A stretch of 17,328 bases of DNA from CAYGZA01 sp964354135 (GTDB taxonomy: Bacteria; Planctomycetota; Planctomycetia; Pirellulales; Thermoguttaceae): NCBI GenBank assembly GCA_964354135.1, contig CAYGZA010000108.1, positions 1 through 17,328 on the forward strand, read 5' to 3'. Both the position numbers and the translations under genes were made by a program. Below the pieces are notes generated by a model. It worked only from the letters and a program-made list of their open reading frames with translations. It had not been told where the DNA came from and searched no databases. Below are positions 8,054 through 13,632 of the stretch, piece after piece. How positions within the stretch are numbered: the first letter of the stretch is position 1; each line of letters begins with the position of its first letter.

Positions 8054-8099
8054 GGCGCCTGTTCGCTTTCGCCAAACTGCGAAACGCGGAATAGGCGCC
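8054..8099. other. Long imperfect hairpin between convergent yceH and HEPN genes
   Basis: GGCGCCT (8054-8060) pairs with AGGCGCC (8093-8099), and inside it TTTCGC (8067-8072) pairs with GCGAAA (8079-8084) around the loop CAAACT. Partial pairing is possible in the internal loop (TTCG with CGGAA). It lies 11 bases past the yceH stop and 54 bases past the end of the minus-strand pair. There is no T-run on either strand, so it is not a standard intrinsic terminator, although a transcript-end or RNA-stabilising role would fit the position. Confidence 0.5.
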
Positions 8100-8153
8100 T
8101 CCGAAGTCGATCCGCTTTCCGTTACGCGACCGCCCGCACCCCGTCGGCACAGC

Positions 8154-8534
8154 CTACTTGGCGTCCAAACCGAGCGCCGCCCTCGCGGCAAGACGAAACT
8201 TCCGGCACCGCTTTCGGGCATCGGCGGCAGTCGCCTTGTCCGCCGACTCCCCGGGATAGCGGTACGCCACCGCGAAGTCTGAGAGATACGCCAGATCCTC
8301 GCGGAGACGTTCCCAACCAGGCTCCACTTCGAGCACCTCGTTGAGCAGGGCTACCAGGTCGTGGATCTTGGCAAACTCAATACCCGCCTCACACAGCCGT
8401 GCCTTGAGGTACTTCTCGCCACACTGCTGGGCGTGGAAGCAGATACCGTCGAAACTGGGATTCTTCCGGGCCCGCGATTCGCGCAGCACGATGGCGAAGT
8501 CCCCTTCCGCCTTCTCGATCCACTCAACGCTCAT
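8154..8534 (-). CDS. HEPN domain protein (PF05168 type), partner of nucleotidyltransferase
   Basis: This is a 126-residue all-helical HEPN protein. It shows FHAQQCGEKYLKA at 33-45, KIHDLVALL at 57-65 and AYRYPGE at 90-96, all typical of the HEPN domains that accompany small nucleotidyltransferases. Such pairs are discussed as toxin-antitoxin modules in which the nucleotidyltransferase modifies HEPN. The RNase motif R-x4-6-H of active HEPN toxins is not visible here. ATG 8534 overlaps the end of the upstream nucleotidyltransferase by 11 bases. ATG 8543 (adding three residues, with AAGGTG upstream) is an equally plausible start. The overlap indicates translational coupling. The family call is firm; the toxin role is uncertain. 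Confidence 0.85.
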   Translation of the reverse strand: MSVEWIEKAEGDFAIVLRESRARKNPSFDGICFHAQQCGEKYLKARLCEAGIEFAKIHDLVALLNEVLEVEPGWERLREDLAYLSDFAVAYRYPGESADKATAADARKRCRKFRLAARAALGLDAK

Positions 8535-8862
8535 CGGCTTCATAGAGCACCTTGCCGTGCCGGAGGATGTCGCGGAGGAAATGGTCGCCCATGGCGATCC
8601 GCTCGCGCACGGCTTGCGGCGTGCGTACCAGCAAGTCCAGGGGAAAGGGCGGATTCGTCGCGAGCCGGATTTCCACCGACTTGTCCACCGGTCTGCCCTC
8701 AAAGGGCATGACCACCAGCACGTCCACGTCGGAATCCGCGGTCGCGCTGCCGCGGGCGTAGGAGCCGAAAAGCACGACCTGCCGGGGATGGAACTGTTGG
8801 CCAATGCGGCGGCCGAACTCTTGGATCTGCTCCATCGTAGATATGGCCGGCTTGGGTCTCAT
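8524..8862 (-). CDS. Minimal nucleotidyltransferase (MNT, Pol-beta superfamily)
   Basis: This 112-residue protein has the compact nucleotidyltransferase core: LFGSYARGSATADSDVDVLV at 31-50 with GS at 33-34 and metal-binding Asp45 and Asp47, and a third Asp at 76 in PLDLLV. All three acidic residues are present, so nucleotidyl transfer (for example AMPylation) is chemically plausible. It is the first gene of a two-gene minus-strand unit whose second gene encodes the HEPN partner, the usual order for MNT-HEPN modules. The start is uncertain: ATG 8862 gives 112 residues and ATG 8835 gives 103, neither with a strong ribosome-binding site. It is divergent from the acetate kinase gene, with 174 bases between them. 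Confidence 0.88.
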   Translation of the reverse strand: MRPKPAISTMEQIQEFGRRIGQQFHPRQVVLFGSYARGSATADSDVDVLVVMPFEGRPVDKSVEIRLATNPPFPLDLLVRTPQAVRERIAMGDHFLRDILRHGKVLYEADER

Positions 8863-8944
8863 CGCCGTCAGTCTATCAGGATTGCGTGGTGGCGTGCAAT
8901 GCGATTACGCTGCCGCCATGCCAGGTGATCCCGTCCTCGGCACC

Positions 8945-8972
8945 GCGAAGGACGCCGTTGCCGATCCTTCGC
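8945..8972. promoter_or_regulatory. Perfect inverted repeat overlapping the acetate kinase promoter
   Basis: GCGAAGGA (8945-8952) and TCCTTCGC (8965-8972) form a perfect 8-base dyad with a 12-base spacer. The -35 candidate lies in the spacer, and the right arm sits between -35 and -10. This is where a repressor operator would be expected; an RNA hairpin is less likely because the predicted start of transcription is downstream. No regulator is identified. Confidence 0.4.
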
Positions 8973-8986
8973 AAATGGGGTAGGAT
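8958..8986 (+). promoter_or_regulatory. Candidate sigma70-type promoter of acetate kinase
   Basis: TTGCCG (8958-8963) and TAGGAT (8981-8986) are separated by exactly 17 bases, with 4 of 6 matches to each consensus box. Transcription would begin near 8993, giving a leader of about 44 bases to the GTG start at 9037. Housekeeping promoters of planctomycetes are poorly defined, so this is a motif-level call. Confidence 0.35.
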
Positions 8987-9036
8987 GGCGACGGAGGATC
9001 GAGCGATGCCCGCGTTTGTTGGGAAACGGTGACCGC

Positions 9037-10278
9037 GTGAGCATCCTTGTCATCAACGCCGGCTCCAGCAGCGTCAAGTTCGGCCTGTTCGATTTCGAGA
9101 CGCTCCGGCCGGAGGCCACCGGCATGTTGGACTGGGCGGGGAGCGCCCGCCGGGCGACGATGACCCTCACGCCCACGTGCGGCGAGCCCGTCCGCCGGCA
9201 GCTCGACGTCCCGGACTACCGCACTGGGGTCGCCCAAGCACTGCGGATACTCGACGATTCGGAGCGGTCGGGCATCGGCGCCGGCGGAATCCGGGTGGTC
9301 GGGCACCGGTTGATCCACGGCGGCGAAGAGATCCGCCGGCCGGTGGCCATCGATGCCGAGATGAAGAAGACGATCGCCCGGTTCTCGCACCTGGCTCCGC
9401 TCCACATTCCCGCCGGTCTGGAGGCGATTGAGGCTACCGAGGCCGCGCTTCCGGGGGTCTATCAGATCGGGATATTCGATACCGCGTTTTTCGCCGACAT
9501 TCCTCCCTACGCCTATCTGTACCCCGTTCCTTATGAGTGGTATGAAAAGTGGGGGATCCGCCGGTTCGGCTTCCACGGCACCAGCCACGCGTACTGCACC
9601 GGCCGGGCCGCCGAAATGCTCGGCCGCGACCGGGCTGGACTGCGGATGGTGATCTGCCACCTGGGGCAGGGGAGTTCCGCCACCGCCGTGCGTGACGGGG
9701 TAGCGGTCACCAACACCATGGGATTCACGCCCCTGGAAGGCTTTATGATGGGGACCCGATCCGGCACCGTGGACCCGGGCATCCTGATTTATGTCATGCG
9801 GGAGAAAGGACTTACGGTTGATGAACTGGACGAGGTTCTGCACCATAAGTCGGGGCTTCTCGGGATCTCCGGGATATCCTCCGATTTCCGACAAGTGGAA
9901 ACGGCAGCCCGAGAGGGGCACCCCAGGGCCCAGTTGGCCGTAGACATCTACGCCTACCGTGTGCGGACGATGATCGGTGCCTTGGCGGTTACCCTCGGAG
10001 GGCTGGACGTGCTAGTCTTCACCGGTGGGATCGGGGAGAATTCTTGCCGGTTGCGGCAGGAGGTGTGCAAGGGCCTGGAGTGCTTGGGAGTACACTTGGA
10101 TGAGCGGGCCAACTTGTCGGCACAGCCCGACGGCGACGTGGCGGCCGCCGACTCGCCGGTTCGCATCCTGATTATCCACACCCGGGAGGACCTCATGATC
10201 GCCCGGGAGGCACGGCGGATGGCGGTTGCGGCCCGCTTAGCGGCCGGCGGAACGTCGGCTCAGAGTAGCCGTGAGTGA
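9037..10278 (+). CDS. ackA: Acetate kinase (acetate/propionate kinase family)
   Basis: The enzyme interconverts acetate plus ATP and acetyl phosphate plus ADP in the cytoplasm. The 413 residues match the family's usual length of about 400. The catalytic residues known from the Methanosarcina enzyme fall at the same numbers here: Asn7 in VINAGSSS, Arg91 in GHRLIHGG, His123 in PLHIP, Asp148 in FDTAF, His180 in GFHGTSH, His208 in CHLGQG, Arg241 in MGTRSG and Glu384 in HTREDL. Differences from the usual motifs are HLGQG for HLGNG (Gln at 211), LHIP for LHNP, and FDTAFF for FDTAFH. GTG 9037 was chosen because it gives the standard N-terminus (SILVINAGSSS) and has a GGGAAA stretch upstream; the frame is open to 9016. 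No phosphotransacetylase gene is adjacent, so the source of acetyl phosphate is not shown here. Confidence 0.92.
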   Translation: MSILVINAGSSSVKFGLFDFETLRPEATGMLDWAGSARRATMTLTPTCGEPVRRQLDVPDYRTGVAQALRILDDSERSGIGAGGIRVVGHRLIHGGEEIRRPVAIDAEMKKTIARFSHLAPLHIPAGLEAIEATEAALPGVYQIGIFDTAFFADIPPYAYLYPVPYEWYEKWGIRRFGFHGTSHAYCTGRAAEMLGRDRAGLRMVICHLGQGSSATAVRDGVAVTNTMGFTPLEGFMMGTRSGTVDPGILIYVMREKGLTVDELDEVLHHKSGLLGISGISSDFRQVETAAREGHPRAQLAVDIYAYRVRTMIGALAVTLGGLDVLVFTGGIGENSCRLRQEVCKGLECLGVHLDERANLSAQPDGDVAAADSPVRILIIHTREDLMIAREARRMAVAARLAAGGTSAQSSRE

Positions 10279-10292
10279 TTCGACGCGTTTGT

Positions 10293-10305
10293 CCTCCAGA
10301 GGAGG
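10293..10305 (+). promoter_or_regulatory. Ribosome-binding site of the coiled-coil gene inside a small hairpin
   Basis: GGAGG at 10301-10305, five bases before GTG 10311, is the ribosome-binding site that fixes this start. It is preceded by its exact complement CCTCC (10293-10297) with only AGA between them, so the site can close into a 5-base-pair stem. This could dampen initiation unless ribosomes finishing ackA, whose stop is at 10276-10278, open it. Confidence 0.5.
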
Positions 10306-10310
10306 TGCGT

Positions 10311-11138
10311 GTGTTGAAGATCGCGAGCGCCCTGAATAGTCTGGCCGGGGCCCTGGTGTCGCTGGTGGTTCTGGCGATTCTGGGGACGGGCGCCTGGATG
10401 GGCCTTCGGGCCTACTGGACGAAATGGGAGCGCGACGAGCTGGCGGGCAAGCTGGCCGAGCGCCAGGCGGAAGTCGACAAGCTCAACCGTGACCTCAAGG
10501 CCCGCGGCCAGGAGATCGTCGCCCTCAACAAGGACCTGGAGGCCAAGCGGCGCGAGATCGTGCGGCTCGAAACGGCGCTGCGGCTCTTGAAGGTCGACCA
10601 CCGGGTGGCGCAAATCGACGTGATCTCCCAGCAAGGCTTGGAGAAGGAGGGGAACCTGGTCACCGCCTTCACGTTCACGGAGATGGACGACAAGGGCAAT
10701 CCTCTGGAGAAGCCGCGGCCTTTCGCCGTCAAGGGCGACACGGTGTACGTCGAAGCCCTCGTGGTAAAGTTCGCCGACGCAAGCGTCGAGGCCGGCGACC
10801 CGCTGCGGGCAACCTCGCTCTGCCTCTTCCAGCGGGTCTTCGGGCGGCACCAGCAGCCGGCGGACGGGTTCGTTCTCGATCCCGTGGGCGCGCAGCCGGT
10901 GCCCTATCGCAGCGGCCGGGAGGTGTCGGATTTCGAGAAGGAGATCTGGGCCCGGTTCTGGGAATACGCTAACAACCGCGCCAAGGCCGAGGAGAAGGGA
11001 ATCCGCGCGGCACACGGCGAGGCCCCCTTCCAGAGACTCGTCCCCGGGAAGCGGTACAAAGTCACCCTGCGGTCTTCCGGCGGGCTCAGCTTCATGCCCG
11101 AAGACGCCCCGCCGCGATCCGGCGGGCAGGCATTCTGA
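10311..11138 (+). CDS. Membrane-anchored coiled-coil protein, conserved, function unknown
   Basis: This 275-residue protein has an N-terminal membrane helix (about 11-33), a long coiled coil (about 38-98, rich in Glu/Lys/Leu heptads) and a globular domain (about 100-275). Distinctive stretches in the last domain are KGDTVYVEALVVKFADASVE (141-160), LCLFQRVFGRHQQPADGF (170-187) and IRAAHGEAPFQRLVPGKRYK (231-250). The pattern looks like a conserved family that I recall from planctomycetes and related bacteria without an assigned role. The anchor and coiled coil suggest an envelope-facing scaffold or sensor, which is inference. GTG 10311 is set by the GGAGG at 10301-10305; an in-frame GTG at 10275 overlaps the ackA stop and lacks a site. 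It lies 32 bases after ackA on the same strand and may be co-transcribed. Confidence 0.78.
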   Translation: MLKIASALNSLAGALVSLVVLAILGTGAWMGLRAYWTKWERDELAGKLAERQAEVDKLNRDLKARGQEIVALNKDLEAKRREIVRLETALRLLKVDHRVAQIDVISQQGLEKEGNLVTAFTFTEMDDKGNPLEKPRPFAVKGDTVYVEALVVKFADASVEAGDPLRATSLCLFQRVFGRHQQPADGFVLDPVGAQPVPYRSGREVSDFEKEIWARFWEYANNRAKAEEKGIRAAHGEAPFQRLVPGKRYKVTLRSSGGLSFMPEDAPPRSGGQAF

Positions 11139-11155
11139 CGGGCCTTGGTCGTGTG

Positions 11156-11260
11156 CGGACCAGCGAGACGGCCACTCTACTCGACCGAGCGAGACCGGCG
11201 AGACGCCCGCCCTACTCGACCGAGCGAGACCGGCGAGACGCCGGTCCTACTGCGCCGAGC
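11156..11260. repeat. Three tandem 35-base units of repeat family 1
   Basis: Units start at 11156, 11191 and 11226, each 35 bases long and ending in CGACCGAGC or CGCCGAGC. The second and third share GAGACCGGCGAGACGCC; the first is diverged. The central GGCGAGACGCCGGTCCTAC resembles the 1017-1089 copies, with GAG replacing GGG. The block lies between the convergent ends of the coiled-coil gene and the aminotransferase gene. There are no unique spacers, so it is not a CRISPR. The reverse strand reads TGVSPVSLG by chance translation. Confidence 0.85.
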
Positions 11261-11268
11261 GAAGCGGC

Positions 11269-12540
11269 TCAGGTCGCGTATGCCAGCGCAAGGCGATAGT
11301 GAGGATTGGCCTCCAGGTACCGCTCGACGCGGTCCTGTCGGGAGAAGGCGACGGAAAAAAACTCCAGGGCTTCCTGAAGCCGCTCGTTGGGCTCCGCGCA
11401 ACTGAAGCGCAGGAACCCGTGGCCCGCCTCTCCGAAACACTCACCCCCGAGACAGGCCACGCCCCGTTGGTCGTCGGCCCCTTCGAGCAGGTACATCGCC
11501 AGCCCGTGCGACGTAATGCCCAGCCGATTGCAGATCGGGGCCACGGAGGGGAACACGTAGAACGTCCCGCCCGGGTCCAGGCAGCGGACCCCGTCGATGC
11601 GGTTCAGGCCGTCGACGAGGATTTGCACCTTCTCGCGGAATCGCTGCATGGTCTGGCGGCTCTCCGCGTCGTCGTGCTTCAGGGCGGCAACGCCGGCCAA
11701 TTGCGCCAGCGGCGGCGTGCAGGAAAGCGAGGTGTTGATCAGCTTGGCGATCATCTCGGCAATCTCGGGGCCGGTCACCGCGTAGCCCAGCCGCCAGCCG
11801 CTCATGCTGTACGACTTGCTGAAGGTGTACGCCGCGACGCACTGCTGGAGCATTCCGGGGAGCGCCGCAATCGTGTGGTGCCGCCCGCGCCACACCATGC
11901 GGTCGTAGGGCTCGTCGCTGAAGACGGCCACGTCCCGGCCGCGGACCAGGCCGGCCAGGTGGTGAAGGTCCTCTTCGGTCGCGACTCCGCCGGTGGGATT
12001 GTGAGGGCTGTTGAGGAAGATCGCCTTGGGGTGCGGGTCCTCGGCCAGGAACCGCTCCACGTCGTCCAGGTTGGGGCGGAACTCGCGCTCCTGCTTCAGG
12101 TCGGAAAGCCACGCCCGGGCCTGCCGCCGCGCGATGTTCGGCAGATACGTCGGAAAATAGGGGCTGAAGACCAGGACCCCGTCGCCCGGGTCCAAAAACG
12201 TCTCGCAGAAGAACAGCTCGAAGATCTTGGCCCCGTGCGCAACCACGATGTTGGCGGCGGTCGTCTTCAGGCCGTACTGCCGGTTGACGAACTCGGACGC
12301 CGCCTCGCGCAGCTCCGGCAACCCGGCGGAAGGGCAGTAATGGGATTGGTCCGCCTCGATGGCCGCCACGCCCGCCCGCTTGGCGGCCGCCGTGCTCGGG
12401 AAGGGGCTGTCGCCGATCTCCAGCTCGATGACCCGTTTCCCCGTGGCGGCCAATTGCCTGGCCTTGGCAAGGACGTTGAAAGCCGTCTCGACGGTGAGGC
12501 CGCGGGCGAATTCGCTGAACATGTTCGCAGGACTCCGCAT
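11269..12540 (-). CDS. PLP-dependent aminotransferase, class I/II (aspartate aminotransferase fold)
   Basis: This 423-residue fold-type I enzyme should move an amino group between an amino acid and a 2-oxo acid, using pyridoxal phosphate, in the cytoplasm. Key residues are Asn181 in NSPHNPTGG (176-185 region), Asp209 and Tyr212 in SDEPYDRMVW, Schiff-base Lys242 in TFSKSYSMSGWRLGY, phosphate-binding Arg250, and Arg378 for the substrate carboxylate in FLRFSCAEP. The N-terminus (ELEIGDSPFPST at 39-50) resembles a planctomycete branch of aspartate/aromatic aminotransferases; the substrate cannot be assigned from sequence. ATG 12540 gives 423 residues. ATG 12522 (MFSEFARG), with GGAG about 10 bases upstream, is a good alternative. 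It lies 18 bases downstream of the membrane-protein gene on the same strand. The last 20-30 residues extend beyond the conserved domain. Confidence 0.9.
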   Translation of the reverse strand: MRSPANMFSEFARGLTVETAFNVLAKARQLAATGKRVIELEIGDSPFPSTAAAKRAGVAAIEADQSHYCPSAGLPELREAASEFVNRQYGLKTTAANIVVAHGAKIFELFFCETFLDPGDGVLVFSPYFPTYLPNIARRQARAWLSDLKQEREFRPNLDDVERFLAEDPHPKAIFLNSPHNPTGGVATEEDLHHLAGLVRGRDVAVFSDEPYDRMVWRGRHHTIAALPGMLQQCVAAYTFSKSYSMSGWRLGYAVTGPEIAEMIAKLINTSLSCTPPLAQLAGVAALKHDDAESRQTMQRFREKVQILVDGLNRIDGVRCLDPGGTFYVFPSVAPICNRLGITSHGLAMYLLEGADDQRGVACLGGECFGEAGHGFLRFSCAEPNERLQEALEFFSVAFSRQDRVERYLEANPHYRLALAYAT

Positions 12541-12558
12541 GAGGTGGAATGCTCCCCG

Positions 12559-13275
12559 CTAGCCGGCGCGATTCGGGTTACCGGAAACACCGCGGCGCAG
12601 CGCATCCAGGAACCCGATCCCGCCGACCGCTTCTCCGGCGGCAAACAGGGGCCAATGGAAGGGATTGGGCCAGCCGCCGGCCAGCGTGTTCCGCCAGTCC
12701 CAGCAGCACGCCGCGATAATCAGCAGCCCGCCGGCCACCAACGCCGCCCAATGGAACCAGCGGAACGAAATCGGCCGTCCCGCAGACTCGCAACCCAGGA
12801 TCGCCACGCCGGCGGCGATCATCGAAAGGGAGACTATCACTGGCGCGACCACCGGGCCCACCCAAGGGACCGGCAGAAGGAAGAGGACGTCCCACGTCCG
12901 GAGCGACCGGGGCCAATCCACCAGGAGCTTCAGGCACACGTAGTAGAAGATGTCCCACACGCCGAAGGCGATCATGAAGCCGGCCAACCACTGCGGCACG
13001 CTCGAGGCCATCACCGCTCCCGCCGCGGCCAGCATGACGAGCGTCGCCAGCTCGCGTCCCAGCTCGACGCGAAGGAGGTACACGTGGCCCGGCCCGGCCG
13101 CCTGCAAATCGGCCAGCCTCAGGCACGGGACCATTTCATTGTGCTCCTTGTCCGCGAACGCTTGCTCCCGGATTGGCGCGCAGACCGCCCGCAGGTAGAC
13201 CACCACCGCGGCCTCGACGTATCCGAACGAGACCCCAAAAAGGACTATCGCGGCCAATGTCTTGGCAAGTTTCAC
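12559..13275 (-). CDS. Conserved polytopic membrane protein, function unknown
   Basis: This 238-residue hydrophobic protein has about five to six membrane segments (about 5-28, 76-92, 97-118, 128-160 possibly two, 174-192). Recognisable stretches are FGYVEAAVVVYLR (17-29), FGVWDIFYYVCLKLLVDWP (104-122) and TWDVLFLLPVPWVGPVVAPV (127-146). I recall this pattern from unannotated bacterial membrane proteins and cannot name a function. GTG 13275 was chosen because GAGGAAA lies a suitable distance upstream and the hydrophobic N-terminus begins there. The frame is open to 13407, but that part crosses a dispersed repeat and a candidate promoter. It is the first gene of a minus-strand pair with the aminotransferase. 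Confidence 0.8.
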   Translation of the reverse strand: MKLAKTLAAIVLFGVSFGYVEAAVVVYLRAVCAPIREQAFADKEHNEMVPCLRLADLQAAGPGHVYLLRVELGRELATLVMLAAAGAVMASSVPQWLAGFMIAFGVWDIFYYVCLKLLVDWPRSLRTWDVLFLLPVPWVGPVVAPVIVSLSMIAAGVAILGCESAGRPISFRWFHWAALVAGGLLIIAACCWDWRNTLAGGWPNPFHWPLFAAGEAVGGIGFLDALRRGVSGNPNRAG

Positions 13276-13309
13276 GGGCTGTTTCCTCGGACCCAAAAGG
13301 ACGGTGCGT

Positions 13310-13338
13310 GATCGCGGGAGGGCGAAGCTCCTGAAACC
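13310..13338 (+). repeat. Partial copy of dispersed repeat family 2
   Basis: GATCGCGGGAGGGCGAAGCT followed by CCTG matches the family 2 core GGGAGGGCGAGGCTCCTG with one change. The copy degenerates before the GCCGAGCC end seen in other copies. It falls in the presumed 5' leader of the minus-strand membrane-protein gene. Confidence 0.75.
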
Positions 13339-13377
13339 CCAAAACCCCTTTGGGTTGCTCCACAGGCTTGGGGTTCG

Positions 13378-13407
13378 ATTGTAGATTGCGGCTCCACCAC
13401 GCGGCAA
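13378..13407 (-). promoter_or_regulatory. Candidate promoter of the membrane protein-aminotransferase pair
   Basis: Read on the minus strand, TTGCCG (13407-13402) and TACAAT (13383-13378) are 18 bases apart, with 4 of 6 and 5 of 6 consensus matches. Its -35 hexamer is identical to that of the acetate kinase candidate. Transcription would start near 13371, giving a leader of roughly 95 bases that includes the partial family 2 repeat. Confidence 0.4.
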
Positions 13408-13478
13408 GCAGTCGGCGCCTCGGCCTCATCCTCAGGGGAAACGCCGCAGGAAAAGGGAATTCTCTTTCGGAGGAAAGC

Positions 13479-13487
13479 TGTTATACT
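13479..13487 (+). promoter_or_regulatory. Extended -10 promoter of the cytidylate-kinase-like gene
   Basis: TGTTATACT is an extended -10 element (TG, one base, then TATACT with 5 of 6 consensus matches). No convincing -35 is visible, which is usual for extended -10 promoters. Transcription would begin near 13494, leaving a leader of about 139 bases before the GTG at 13633. Confidence 0.45.
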
Positions 13488-13493
13488 AGACAG

Positions 13494-13632
13494 TGGGGGT
13501 GGGGAGCCCTGTTCTGACCTTGATGTTCCCAGGATCGGTGGGAGAGCCTTTCGCCCGCCGTCTCTTCGCGATAGCGGCTCGAAGACTACTGCCCACCGGC
13601 TCAGGTGCGCCCGGCAAACGGGAGGTCAGACC
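13494..13632 (+). promoter_or_regulatory. Candidate structured mRNA leader that can hide the ribosome-binding site
   Basis: Nested complementary segments are visible. TCTGACCT (13513-13520) pairs with AGGTCAGA (13623-13630), which contains the 3' part of the GGAGG ribosome-binding site (13621-13625), plus one T-G pair. Inside this, CGGTGGG (13536-13542) pairs with CCCACCG (13592-13598), and inside that GAGCC (13544-13548) pairs with GGCTC (13576-13580). A second GGTGGG at 13498-13503 could compete for the same CCCACC, offering an alternative fold. The layout resembles a translational riboswitch or protein-binding leader. It matches no riboswitch class that I can recognise by eye, and no ligand is proposed. 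Confidence 0.4.

Noticed and set aside
8054..8099. Hairpin considered as an integron attC site carrying the HEPN-MNT pair
   Set aside because: The ends lack the RYYYAAC/GTTRRRY core sites, and no integrase is visible.
6153..8150. 665-codon minus-strand frame over the caspase tail and yceH
   Set aside because: It spans two real plus-strand genes and their gap, has a composition typical of an antisense shadow and no domain signature.
8866..8905. Minus-strand promoter for the nucleotidyltransferase (TTGCAC, 18 bases, TAGACT)
   Set aside because: The -35 box matches only 3 of 6 positions, and the start codon would lie only about 10 bases from the -10 box; too weak to list.
11156..11260. Tandem 35-base units considered as a CRISPR array
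   Set aside because: Units are contiguous without unique spacers, and no cas genes are nearby.
11299..13311. 670-codon plus-strand frame opposite the aminotransferase and membrane-protein genes
   Set aside because: The minus strand has intact PLP-enzyme motifs and membrane helices; the plus-strand frame is Arg/Gly/Pro/Gln-rich without domains.
13341..13356. Intrinsic terminator or attenuator on the minus strand (AACCC-AAAG-GGGTT followed by T)
   Set aside because: The stem is only 5 base pairs and the T-run is broken by G after two further bases.
13494..13632. Leader considered as a c-di-GMP, glycine, SAM or TPP riboswitch
   Set aside because: The conserved core sequences of these classes were not seen by eye; only the general fold is proposed.
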